Positions 13,291-24,879 of a DNA stretch of 64,000 nucleotides are shown piece by piece. Positions within the stretch are counted from its first letter, which is position 1; each line of letters begins with the position of its first letter. The DNA is taken from the NCBI GenBank assembly GCA_020746875.1, contig JAGTJL010000002.1, positions 1,488,001 to 1,552,000 on the forward strand, given 5' to 3'. A model generated the notes under the pieces. The model was given only the letters and a program-made list of their open reading frames with translations, was not told where the DNA came from and searched no databases. Made by a program: the position numbers and the translations under genes. The DNA is from Rhexocercosporidium sp. MPI-PUGE-AT-0058. Lineage: Eukaryota > Ascomycota > Leotiomycetes > Helotiales.

Positions 13291-14482
13291 CTAGTGGCAT
13301 CCTCCGTAGTTTCCTCCAGACTAAACCCCCCAGCTGTTCGTTCGTTCGTTGCTCTTGGCCAGGCATGTACTTCGCAACGACAAAGTACCTACCTACAGTC
13401 CAGTCCCCGACGTTGGCGGAACCCCCACCAAGGTCACACGCACTTGCTCACTTGCTCTATCGTAGAGTGGTAATCAATCAGTACAACAATCTCTATGATT
13501 GCCCTACCATAATTACCATATTCATACCTAACCGTACTCTACCGTACCGTACAGTACAACAATGCGACTCCAATCTTTGCTCTTCTGCTTCAAGCAAGCG
13601 TGGTGGTCAGCTGAAGGAAGGCAGGCATCAAATCACATCAATCAATAATCGGATCCAAGTCTTCTGCCGGCCCCAGATTGTGCGGCGGCGGTTCGTTAGT
13701 GGCCCGTAGGGGCTATAAGATGCCCTTTTTATATGCAACCCTCTTTGGCGTGGCGTCATGCCCCGGAAAAAACAAAACAACAAAAACCAAAAGCAGAAAA
13801 CACTTCCTCGCCCATACTCTCGCGGTCTTATGAGAGACACCGTCAGACGTGGACGTGGGGAGGATCATCGGATTGGCAGGCGAGGAGAGGCATATCGGCT
13901 TCCAACCAGCATACCGAGACTCAACAAACAGACTAAGGCACGAACAATTAAAGGCTCAATGTGCGAAAAGTTGTTTGATTGGATGTATTCTGCGCCCTGC
14001 CCAGGCAACTAACATTCAAATCCCATTTGCATTCATTCCGTTCCAGCCTCTGCATGGTCGTTTCCACGTCCCAGCAATTCCATAACTTTTCCCATGATGT
14101 GTGTGTGTGTGTGTCCGGTGGCCCCAATCCGAAACTTGCTCCAATGTATATCATCATATCCTCCCATTATATCATTCCGAGGTACTAGTCATTCTTGTGA
14201 GATCCAGCTCCCTCTCCCTCCCGAAAAAAAAGTGAACGTAGTCAAAAAACTTATACAGTGAAGAAAATATGAAATTCCCAAACAGAAAAAAACCCCTGTT
14301 ATCCCCAAAATAGAATACCCCGCCATTGACGCCCCGCTGAGAGAACTTCGTGATCATGTCGTTGCCGATTGTGTTTGTTTAGGTGTATCCATTGTCTTTC
14401 GAATCCGGTATGTGGCCCAATATTGTAGCCCGAGTTGAGGAGGAGTGGTGAGTGCGTATGTGTTCGGATGAAAATGCCCCGA

Positions 14483-14647
14483 TCAGGGACTGCAGAGCGG
14501 GCAATGCTCAGGCACTACAATGTACCGCTCATGAGGACCTCTGTCACATCGGTGCTCCTTCTTTCCATCAACCGAAGTACCAAAGAAGTGAGCTCCTGGA
14601 TCCACGCAGGAGGTATAAATGTAGTAGTTTTTGGTGTATTCGCACAT
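14483..14647 (-). CDS. Small cysteine-rich conserved-type protein, 54 aa
   Basis: A single short open frame on the minus strand, start ATG at 14647 and stop at 14485–14483. The 54-residue product begins MCEYTKNYYIYTSC and ends with a CPLC motif; cysteines are at 2, 14, 34, 49 and 52. It has no signal peptide or membrane segment. The pattern MC-x-Y-T, aromatic-rich start, His-Phe-Phe centre and a closing C-x-x-C recalls a group of tiny uncharacterised ascomycete proteins; I know no function. The C-x-x-C with upstream Cys and His could bind zinc (inference). Support that it is real: a good TATA element about 220 bases upstream, and protein-like composition inside otherwise repetitive DNA. It could still be a chance frame. 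Confidence 0.55.
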   Translation of the reverse strand: MCEYTKNYYIYTSCVDPGAHFFGTSVDGKKEHRCDRGPHERYIVVPEHCPLCSP

Positions 14648-14868
14648 GGTGAATATGGTGGGGTTGGGTTGGGTTGTGTTGTGGTGACGACGGTCTAGAG
14701 CAATGTCAGGACGTTACTCGGCCTGGACAAGATATATATGCTGGACGTACGGAGGTATGAAGATGGAAGCAGCGTTGAATCGAAGAGGGAGAGGAGCTCA
14801 CCAGAGGTGGGTGTGAGCTGATACTTGTATCGAGAAGGGAGGGCTGTTCCTGCAATGCCGCATGCCTT

Positions 14869-14876
14869 TTTATATA
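14869..14876 (-). promoter_or_regulatory. TATA box candidate
   Basis: TATATAAA on the minus strand, followed by AAGG. It lies 222 bases upstream of the small cysteine-rich gene and points towards it. The distance leaves room for a leader of roughly 190 bases. Confidence 0.4.
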
Positions 14877-17800
14877 GATGTCGAGCTGAAGAGCTGTGAG
14901 TGATGAGCAGCAGGGGATGTGTCAAGCCGGTGAACCCCGGGGGGAAGTCGAACAATAAAAGCAAAATTGATAAATGAGGACATATGATGAGAGGAGAGAC
15001 TACAAAGTTTTCCTAGTCGGCGGCAACAAATTACTTATGTGAGGGCACGACCAGCTTCCTGAGCTATGGCCGCCAAGCTGCTTGTAACAAAGAGCTCTCC
15101 AGCGGCAGAAACGCACGCAGGTCAACATTTTGCGGGTAGGGTAGGCTGGAGCTCAGGGCAGGCATCAGGGCTCAGGGTAGGCCTGTGGGTGTGAGAGTGA
15201 GTTGAGTGCGAGAACGAGCCCCAGCCAGGCCAGGACAGGGCAATAGAGACAGGCCTCAGAAACGAGATGGTGGTGGAGGAATTCAAGCTGCGAGGGTGAT
15301 CCACCATCGAGTGCTCGGAATGTAGGTGATTCAGAACCGTTCTGAGCCCTCTACAAAGCCATGTCCTTACCGGTAGCCATGTCCCTGTCCCTGCTCTATT
15401 CCTGGCAGCTGCAGCAAGGCGGAAGCTTCTGGGCTACTCCCTCACCCTCCCCCTCCGGCCCCCCTGGCAGCATCATCTCACGGCTCACGTCCCTCGATGG
15501 CAGGGTAGGACAGGGCGGGCTGGCAGGGCATTCCAAGCCGGGTGTGTGACGGTTACCGGCGAATGCACAAACCGACGCAACCGAGACGCACGCAGACGAA
15601 TCTGTCTGTAGCGGGCTGGTGGATATAGAGGGGGAGAGGGGAGGGCGAGGCAATGGTGGCAACTCGCCCGTAACCGCTACTATTGGGTAGTTGGGGGTTG
15701 GGATATGGATGATAGAGGGGTGGGATGGGCGTGGGTGTGTGGGCATTGGCGGCGAGCGAGTCTCTTCGAAGAATGGGAGGTAAGAGACAAGGGACGAGCG
15801 TAAAGTGTAGTCGTCGGGGAGGAGCTTAGGTGGTCATTAAGCGAGAGAGTTAGTTGAGTGAGTGAGTGAGTGAGTTAGTGAGTTAGTAATGGACGTGAGG
15901 TGAGGAGAGGAGAGGAGAAGTGATGAGGTGAGGTGAGGTCCAGATGGTCCGAGCGGTCGAATTTTTAGTATCTGCCGTACAGTGCAGTGCAGTGCAGTAG
16001 CGAGATGAACATGGGTGAGGAACAAACGAACGATCGCTCTTGGCCTGTCTATGCTTCCAGCACGCCTCCTGTCTGACCTCGCAACTTTCTACCGTGCCTG
16101 TTCCTGAGCTTGCTGAATTGTCGATGCCCCTACCACTCACGTTTCCCTCTGTCTGCACTACCCCTGCTTTTGCTTTGCCCCGTCCCATCCCAACCCAATC
16201 CTAGTCCTGACCACCCTGGCTCTGGCTCTGGCTCTGCTCACGGCCGGCAATCAAAAAGAAGAGAAACCTAAAATAAAATAGAACCGAACAAGACTGAAAT
16301 CGTTCAAGATTGAACAATAGCTAGACGTGGGTTGAGCAAGGCACGATCTGGATGTTGACTTCCACCGAGCTTCACAATCCCAACAATTTGTATCCATGCT
16401 TGTTCTCCGTCTCTCCCCGGCTCACCCAACCCACTCACTCACTTACTCACTCACTCACGCACGCAAGACACAGACAGCCAGCTACCATGACATTCCAGCT
16501 ATCACTCACTTCAGCAACTCGGTGGTGGGATTCACAGATCAGATCAGCTTGCGGGCTGCCCCTCCTTACCAAGATACCATGCCATGCCGTGGCCATGGTC
16601 ATGCAAGGAAGGTTTACCGATGCCCTGCCCAGGCAGGCTATTTTGCTTGTTCCACTCCAAATTCAGTAGCGTGGTAGCACCGTATTTCCCTTTTCAATGC
16701 GTTTGTCCAAATCATACTCTTACGCCCCGGGTGCTTGAATCAGATGTACGAATGGGACCAGAATGGATAGGAGCGCAAGAGAAGAGAGATGACGGCGCCA
16801 CTTTAAACTGATGTTCTTGAGTTTGAGCCTCTTTGCGCTGCAGGTCACGCCGTCGAGACCCACCCTCGCCAGCTAGCTCATAGGCGCGCATAGGATTACT
16901 CCGTAGGATTCTGCAACCCAAGTACCGCATTGTTGAGGTTGTTGCAGAGCAGAAGCGAGGCAAAGTGAGATGAGGCACAGGATGGGGTGCTGTGTTGGAA
17001 GACGTGTCCAAACAGCAGTAAGGTAGGTAATGCTCAATTTCAAGTTCAAGTTCAAACCAGGAAAAGGTCCAGACGCATCAGAGACAGACTCCTATTCGTG
17101 CAGAGCAGCAGTAGGAAACCCACCCCCTTTTGCAAGACTGTCCCAGGAAGATGCTTTCAGATCCATGAAGTGGTCCAAAGTTGACTTTTTCTTCAATATT
17201 GAATTGCGTTGCCTATCTAACTAATTGAGCTGGACACACGATCTGCCTACTGTCCTGGCCCACCCTGTCTTGCGTGGAACTCGTGGCTCGACCAAACAAC
17301 CAAGCAAGACCAAGTAGTGTCAGCAAGCGCTGTGCTTCACGTTAGGGAACCGTTTTTTTAAGCGTCTGAGCGGCAGCGCGCTACAAGCTGCACTAACAAA
17401 CCGTCGAAGTTAGACTGACAGATCTGAGGGAGGTGAAGGTGAGAGTTATTAAAGTTTATTCGGTTGGGTAGCGAACCGAACAGCGAACAGCGAAGACAAG
17501 TCCCAAGGATCAGCGACATAAATAAAAAATTCCACGGAAACAGACGGCTTTCGTCGGATTTCAGCCCGACCCCGTCATATCCCGGGACCCCTTTTCCTCC
17601 CCTAGCAAGCAAGCCTGATTTACGGAAAGTCGTCGTCGTCCTGGTCCTTGTAGCCATCAAATCCACACATCACGATAGATCGACTTCCAAAAGGGGAAGA
17701 TCTGGAGGACCAGGGTGTCCGAAAAGAGTTACCCCGCGAGGAAACGTCATAGCGCGTTGAAAACAGAGGAAGAACCCATATCCTAGCCGTGCCCCATGTC

Positions 17801-18190
17801 CATGCACACACACATGCACGAACATGGGTTGGGTCAGCACTCGAGGTCTGTGCATCTTGCTGTCAGGGACTAGGACAAGGACAGGGGCAAAGATCCATCC
17901 ACACATCCACATCCACTTCGCTCCACTCCACTCCTCGAAGTCTCCTTCACCTCATTCCTAGGATCACGGCATTGCCAGACAGTACTCATCCAGTCATCCG
18001 TCTCTCCTACCGTGAGCTGGCGAGATGGAACTAAAGAAAACTTACCCGTTTAACAGCCTCGCCAGGATACTTCTCCTTTCTTCTTCTCGCCGCACTACCG
18101 TATCATGCTTGGACCAAACTTCAAAAGCCGAAAAATACCTCGGAACATAGTTCGCGTTCTCGTATGAGAAACCGGCTCCGGCTCATTAAG

Positions 18191-18217
18191 TCCAATCCAA
18201 TCCAATCCAATCCAATA
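18191..18217. repeat. CCAAT pentanucleotide repeat
   Basis: Five tandem CCAAT units. CCAAT is also the core site of the HAP/CBC factor, but with no gene start supported nearby I treat it as a microsatellite. Confidence 0.75.
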
Positions 18218-20123
18218 GTTTGAAAGGAAAGCCGTCAGTCAGAATCGATATCGAATGTTTCGCTTCCTCGCTCATTCATATCCAAGCGCTGCTGAGGTTT
18301 GAAGAAAAGAAAAAGTCAATTGAAGGGAAGCTCCAGGCCCACGGCCTCTCGCTTCGTCTTAGTGTTTCGGGGAGTTCACATTCTCATCACACAAATGTTG
18401 ACTTTCCGCTGTCAAAGCATGTCACAACTACCACCTCACTAGAGGGAAAGAGATATTCCCCCTTCCCTCCACCATCGCATCGCAGCCCACAGATGTTGAG
18501 GCTCTCGACTCTTTCGAGCGTGCATAAATAGGTATTCCAGAACGAGCCTTTCAAGTCAGTGCAGTGTAGTGCGTGTGAAAAGAGACGATTTCTCCGAAGC
18601 GTCGTGTCAAAATCGCTCCCTCTCGCGCGCGCGCACTGTTGCGCTGCACAAATAATGATCTCCGCGAAAACCTGCTTGTTTCTTGTTTGCATCGTATGAT
18701 TTTGTTACTTTGCATAGCTCAGATCGCCAATTCCTCCAGGAAGGAGGGCCAAAGCGTTCGTCGACTAAGGTGTTTCAGATGTTTCGCGGGAGCAAGCGTG
18801 GCGGTGGGGTGGGGTCAATAACGCAGGTCATCATCTCATCCCATGTTTCTTTCTTCCTGGATATGGCACAGCAGAGCAGAGTAAGGTAGAGTGAAGAGTC
18901 CATCTGCCCAGTTGTGTTTATTCCGTCGTAATCATTATATGAGATGGGTCTGTCTTAGATGTCTAAGACAGAGAGAGCTCCAGCAAGCTTGCCCTGCACC
19001 CCATATTTCATTAGCTTTCTTGCCAGGCTCGGGATCGCTTCTGAACTCTTGGGTGGCTTTCGGCCCCGCAGTGTTTGAAATACAGTGTTCGATGGAGCTA
19101 CAAGGCTGACTGTTACCAGAATTGAACAGAGTAAACCAAGACAGTAATGTACCAGACTTCACTTACATGGGCAGAAACTTGAAGACAGGGAAAATTTGTA
19201 AATTGTAATGAGTGCTCAACGTTTGTACGGGAAAGTCCCTTTCCGAGAGCTAATTTCAAAGAAAAAAGTCTGGAATAGCTTTTCCAAAGCTCAATAAACT
19301 ATTGGCAGTTTGGACACGGTATCTCAGAAGCTCGGATATTCGAACCTCTTTAAGTTAGTAGTTCTTTCACACTGTCGCCGATTTGTGTCACCCACTTGAT
19401 AGACACTCTACTGGTTATCGATGGTGTGGGGTGTGTGCCCATCTTTCTGGATCACCAAAAGGTGCAGGCACCTCTTTCTCGGGTTTCGCTTGTTTGACGT
19501 CGGCCTGGCCATCAATCCAAGAACGCCGGCGATCCGCCCGCATGTGCGGTGTGATGCTGAAGAAAGTATCCCGAAAAGCCGGGACTGAAAAAAGAAAATA
19601 TGGGACGGGCCATCTTGCATGACGGTCCGACAGTGATATGTCACGCGGCACCACATTGCACGGCATGGTATGCAAGATGGTGACACAAGACTTCGGAAAC
19701 AGGGGCCAAGGCAATAACATGAAGGGACGAAAAAGAAATATGAAGGTCAAAGTCCTTCGGAAGAGGATCGCAACCGATGGAGATATTGATAAAGTGCTCA
19801 CTTGCGGAAAGTTTGACAGCTCACTAGCTCGATCGATGGACAGCGAAATTTTGTTTTCCATAGAAGATGTTGGTTTGGTATCGCTAGCAAATGTCGATGC
19901 CCTGGTGTCCTGATGCCCGTGCTGAAGACAAGACATCGATGGTTGGTTGGTACAGTATGTAGTGAGGCCGAGAAGTAGGCTCACCGGAACGATCGAAAGG
20001 AAAATATCTCCCCCACCCCTCCCTCTCACCCCCACCAACGCCATTTCCCAACCATCGGATGAGAAACGGATCGCCTTTCAATCTTCATTCGCTAGTCCAC
20101 TTTATGTAAATCAGACATTCCCA

Positions 20124-20704
20124 TCACAGCAAAGCCACAACCGCTGCCAATCCTCCTATAATTCCAGCACCGAGACCTGCCGCGTTCGTCGGAGCTGCGT
20201 TGAGCGGAGTGGAGGTTGTTCCAGCACGCGTTGTGCTGGCGACATTCGCAGCGACCGAGGTACTAGAGCCAGTGGCGGTGATGGCTGGGCCCGCAGGGTT
20301 TGTAGATGAAGGCAGGCCAGTTGTGGCAGTAGAGGCGCATGAGACAGCTGTTGGGAGGCCGGTGACTTGATTTGCCTTGCAGAATGCCAGAGCATATTCT
20401 GTCGCCTTTTGTTGATCCGCTACGCTACACTTGTCTACCAGGCAGCATGCGATGTTGCTCAAGAAGTCTTTGTTTGAGCAGATACATGCAACGTCGATTC
20501 GGTTACATCCAGCAATCTCACTGCCTCCGCCCGTGGTGAATTGATTGACGCAGGGTTGCTTGATAGTTGGGATCAGTATATAGGAGACGCCACGCTGAGG
20601 GAGGAAGATAGACAGCTTACCGCGCAGGATGGCACACCACCGGAAACCTGAGCACAGGTGAGGCTGGCCAGCGCACTGGCAACAGCTAGGAGGGAGAACT
20701 TCAT
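20124..20704 (-). CDS. CFEM-domain GPI-anchored surface protein
   Basis: Two exons on the minus strand, 20704–20621 and 20558–20124, with a 62-base intron, encode 172 residues. A signal peptide covers residues 1 to about 18 (cleavage near TCA-QV). The CFEM domain follows: cysteines 27, 31, 46, 53, 55, 67, 72 and 88 match the eight-cysteine spacing, with one extra cysteine at 66. Asp50, just before the C-x-C pair, is in the place of the haem-iron ligand known in Candida CFEM proteins. Residues ~95–150 are a Ser/Thr/Ala-rich stalk, and the C-terminus is a hydrophobic tail after small residues (GPI signal). CFEM proteins act at the cell wall or membrane in haem capture, adhesion or virulence; which role applies here is unknown. 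Confidence 0.93.
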
Positions 20705-20872
20705 GGCCTGGACGTGGAATTCAAAGCAGGATGTCTGTGGGACGCGCGCGGGTGAAGCTGAGTGAGTGGACGTGAGTTGAGTGTGAGCGGCCGAAGGGAA
20801 GGGGGAGGACAATGCGATGTGAGAACTGGCGCAAAAGCAATGCTCTGAAGTCTGTCAATTGATGAAGCGTAC

Positions 20873-20888
20873 AGTACAGTACTGTACT
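20873..20888. repeat. Perfect palindrome AGTACAGTACTGTACT
   Basis: Sixteen bases that are their own reverse complement, 169 bases upstream of the CFEM start codon. Related palindromes occur at 55699–55716 and 56770–56791. Possible cruciform or dimeric protein site; function unknown. Confidence 0.7.
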
Positions 20889-21463
20889 ATAGGGACGTGA
20901 GCAAAGCGCGGATGGGAACAGACGACAGAAAGAAGAAGATCTCCGCCTTGGTTGGATACTGTACTTATTGAATTTGTTTAGCCAGCCGGGCCGAGGGGCA
21001 GAAAGAGATTCTGTACGCAAGCCACAGCTGCCACACCAGCTCTGGACGATCGGTGAGTGGTCACTTGGCCTCTTGGTGTTGTTGTTTGGGGGGGAGGGGG
21101 GGATGGAGTGTTCCCCTCAAAATCCAGACCACGACCTTGACCCTGACCCCAATCTCTGAGAAAGGACTAGTTCCGATCCACACTAGTCCATTTCGAGAGT
21201 AGCTTGCAATGTCCCAACTCTCTCTCTCTCCAACTTTCTCGGCTCTCGCAACTTCGCAAGGTTCACTGTGTGACATTGACAGGCAGACAAGGACCCAGGG
21301 ACAAGATCAGAAGGTGCCGTCTCACAGGATCATGATGAACTCAAACTTATGAGAGAGAGAACTCGACCGCCGTACGTCCGAGTATTCCGAACACTCTCCT
21401 CTCCCTCCCTGTCTTGTCATCTCCGGACGGACTGAATATGCTTTGTTGACCATCAAGGTGCTC

Positions 21464-21488
21464 GCTGGCTGGCTGGCTGGCTGGCTGC
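21464..21488. repeat. GGCT microsatellite
   Basis: About six tandem GGCT units in the region between the CFEM and MFS genes. Confidence 0.75.
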
Positions 21489-22343
21489 TTGCTTTTCTTT
21501 CAGACTTCACAGGAAAGGGACACGGGCTTGAATCCTGTTCCGAGGCCTTTGTCTAACCTTCTGATGCCATGATGGAAACCGAACTGATTTGCTGTAACTT
21601 TCCGGAAATAAACCTCTGCTCTGCTCTGTGCAAATCCACAGCACTGCTAATTCTCTAGTATGGCCCGATGATGCCCCGGAGTGAAACATGGTCATATCTC
21701 GACCAGAACACAGTTCGACTTGTCCTCTTGACCCCTGAGCTGGGCAAGTGAGATTGCTTGTGCTCCATCTCCTGACTTCCGTGTAAATAAAACACCAGAC
21801 ACCGGGCTTCTGTGGATATTATAGATGCAGATCAGCGCTACCTATAGGAGCAACGTCATCATCATCAGATTTAACTTTGACTTGGGGCTTTCATTCAAGG
21901 AAAGGAAAAGGAGATGATGTCTTGATTATTTAAGTTCTCGTGAGATGCTTTGTAGACGTTGACAGAACTCAAATCGAAGCGCCGCGGCCAGAACCCTAGA
22001 CTAGCCTATTCGAACATCTTACGAAGTACTTACTTTATATTCCGTACATGAGGGTGTGGCTGGTTGAGACCACCGCCCGCCAGCGCCACTCCAATCGGCC
22101 GTGGCCCTACGTTTCCTCTCCTTTCAGCCTCACTGCGCCCAATTTCAAGGAGAAAGTCAAAATTCAACATCCACGAAACAGAAATCCACGAGCGATGCCC
22201 TCACAACTACTCTCGTCGCCAACACACGATTCTTGAGACTCGCCAGTCTACTGAGGATCTTCCCTTAGATCTGCCAGAGGTCAAACCTGCCGCCGTCTGC
22301 CAGTTGTGGGGTACCCCGCAACAGCCTTCCTAACGTTGGTGCA

Positions 22344-24555
22344 ATGGGGATGTGGATACTGGAATCCAGGTCCATGGAACATGTTCCAGGTAAGCGTCGC
22401 GGGATTATCGGAATACCATCAGTAACATCATGAAGGGACCACAAGATATTTCGACGACCCAGAGCGACCACAGGCTGCGACCGCAGAGACTGTTGGTTTG
22501 AAATGCGATACCAGCGGTGCCGTTCCAATCATCCTCGTCCCTCAACCAAGCGACGACCCAAACGATCCTCTTGTAAGCAGTCCGAAGCCACACCTCCCAT
22601 AACTGACTCTATATTAACCCACGGGAAACATAGAACTGGCCACTATGGAAGCGCGACGTGATCATGTTGATTCTCTGCGTGGTGTCGATCTTCGCGACCT
22701 CGCTTGGCCCGATTTTAGCCGCCAATACCATCACGATGGCCTTGATATTCTCCCGAAAGTTCACCGATATTGCCATTCTCACTGGATATTTCCTGCTGGG
22801 CGTGGGTGTTGCGGGTATATTGTGCGTTCCGTCAGCTAGGATATGGGGAAAACGGCACTTGTTCCTTCTGGGAACTGTGATAGTGATCTTCTCGAGTGCT
22901 TGGGGAGGGGCATCGAGGAGCTACAATTCTCTTCTATGGGCGAGGATTTTTCAGGGAGTTGGGACTGCGTATGTCATTTTCTTCGGCCCATTGCCTTTGC
23001 AAGCTGCTGACGAGACGATAGACCATTCGAAGCATTGGTGAATGCTGCTGTCGGGGATCTCTATTTTGTTCATGTGCGCATATGACTTACACCTTCCCTT
23101 GACCAGAGCTAACGACCACTAGGAACGCGGCAAACGAATGGCTCTCACTAATCTCGCAGTTTTTGGGGGTGCTTTTTTCACACCTATCGTGGTTGGGAAA
23201 ATTACTGATACAATTGGGTGGTCATGGACCTTTTACTTTGTGGCTATTTTTACCAGCGCATGCCTACCCCTAGTCATCTTTTACGTTCCCGAAACTGCAT
23301 ATCGACGCTCGGCGCACCTCAACATCGACTTGATTGCATCTAACGCTAGTGTCCGTCACTCATACCCGAAGTCAGATGATGGCCATCAACTACAGACTTT
23401 GAATCAACAAATCGGAGAATCCGAGCAGGCTCCTTTGGATCCTGAGGCAGCTCAGAGACGCACTGTAGATATCAATTCAAGCATACCCCAGAGAAGCTTC
23501 AGTCAGACGCTTCTGCCTTTCAATGGCAGAGTCTCAGACGAGAGCTTCTGGAAGTTGTTCCTCAGACCGTTCCCACTCTTCGCACATCCCGCAATTCTCT
23601 GGGCATGCCTCATCCAAGGTTCTATGATTGGATGGACTGTCTTCATTGGTATTATACTCGCGGTAAGCATAGCCTATCACCTCGTCCTTCGGACAAGCCA
23701 CACGACACCTATTGCCTAGATCATCCAAGTCATAGAGCTAATTACCTCCCCTTCTCCTCAGGCGATCTTCATTGGACCTCCCCTTCTCTGGGGTGAAGTC
23801 AACACGGGATACGCCTATACCGGAGCGTTCCTAGGAGCGGTGATAGGCTTCCTCATAGCAGGAGCCCTCGCCGATTGGAGTGCAAAGTACATGACGCGAA
23901 AGAATGGCGGGATTTACGAGCCAGAATTCCGCATCGTGCTCGTCATCCCCCAGCTGATCTTCGGCTGTGCAGGACTCTTCTTGTTTGGAATCACAGCTGA
24001 CAAGCTTATTGATTATTCTTACATTATTCCCATTGTGGCTTTTGGCTTGGAGGTCGGTGGGATGGTGATCGGAGCCGTAGCTGCTTCGCTGTACATTGTT
24101 GATGCGCATCGTGAGTCGATCATTTCGGTAACATGACTTTCGAAAGTGCTAATTGATGTGTAGGGGACATCGCTGTTGAAGCCTTCACATGCATTCTCAT
24201 CTTCAAGGTCAGAAATTCCCGCTTCGGTACAAGCAAGCAACACTGACTGACTCGACCAGAATTTCTTCACATGCGGTCTCACCTGGAGCGCCTACGACTG
24301 GCTTGTCAAGTCAGGGACACTTGAAGTCTTCATGTGGATCTCAGGAATCCAAGTATTCATCTGCCTCCTAAGCATCCCGATGTGTAAGCCCTCCCATCCC
24401 TCCCCCTGAAGCTGAAGCTGAAGCTGAAGCTGAAGCTGAAAATGTAAAAATCTCGCTTAATTGCCCGCTAACCCAAAAGTCCAGATGTGTTTGGGAAAAG
24501 GAACAGGAGCTTCTTCCACAGGCACGACATCCTGAAAATCACTGGCTTGGCTTGA
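22344..24555 (+). CDS. MFS transporter (DHA1/HOL1-like)
   Basis: Nine exons: 22344–22389, 22436–22572, 22634–22968, 23022–23073, 23123–23662, 23762–24110, 24164–24207, 24260–24383 and 24485–24555. Phases agree throughout, giving 565 residues. It is a twelve-helix major facilitator of the plasma membrane; the start MGMWILE and the DPNDPLNWP-LWKRD signature before TM1 are typical of the fungal HOL1-like drug:proton antiporter group. TM1–6 occupy roughly residues 65–250. A long hydrophilic loop (about 260–335) separates them from TM7–12. The substrate cannot be told from sequence; related proteins move cations, polyamines or drugs. Intron 8 contains a GAAGCT microsatellite (24407–24441). No regulator or biosynthetic enzyme lies next to it. 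Confidence 0.94.
24407..24441. repeat. GAAGCT microsatellite inside an MFS intron
   Basis: About five and a half hexamer units within intron 8 of the MFS gene. In frame it would read Glu-Ala, but splice signals on both sides and the protein frame place it in the intron. Confidence 0.8.
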
Positions 24556-24879
24556 ACGGCACTTATTGACTTCGTATCTCAACTTGTTTCACCGCTGTAC
24601 TGTACATTTCTGTTTAATAAACAACGACTAATTTACTTGCCGTTTTTTTTCCTATCATACCATCGTGCTCGTGCTACTGACTCCTTACTGCACACAATCC
24701 CTTCCATCCCAGTCAGCGCCTCAGAGCCGAACACGTGGAACGCCTGCTGCGACGATTGCAACACGTCCGTCGACGCCAACGCCAAAGACAGAGTTTTTCG
24801 TTTTCAAATGCAGGAGAATCCGAAAGAGACATGGTGTAGGCGTGCAAAAGCATGGATCCGAGGATAGAAGATGGAGTTG

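Larger units (their letters stand above)
7627..14482. other. Gene-poor region with low-complexity DNA
   Basis: Almost 7 kb without a supportable gene. About 9000–10100 is AT-rich and contains recurring variants of cgagttcga / gagttcaagtt, possibly an old mutated repeat. From about 12230 microsatellites become frequent: GGTGT units at 12234–12256, CCAG and GGGGA runs at 12459–12545, GGA units at 12812–12848, CTAC and CATC units at 13180–13290. Open frames here are mostly artefacts of these repeats. Confidence 0.55.
14648..20123. other. Gene-poor region with microsatellites
   Basis: No gene I can support. It holds GAGT units at 15849–15887, CACT units at about 16430–16465 and CCAAT units at 18191–18217. 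One minus-strand open segment, 18182–18046, has protein-like composition and ends in a perfect GTAAGT donor, but it lacks a start codon and a clear upstream exon. The open frame 19638–19913 (+) has no recognisable features. Confidence 0.5.
20705..22343. other. Intergenic region between CFEM gene and MFS gene
   Basis: Divergent promoters of the two flanking genes should lie here. It contains a 16-base perfect palindrome built from TACTGTAC-type units at 20873–20888 and a GGCT microsatellite at 21464–21488. No coding region was found. Confidence 0.5.

Noticed and set aside
19638..19913. 91-codon + strand frame
   Set aside because: Basic, unstructured, no homologue recognised, no promoter signs.
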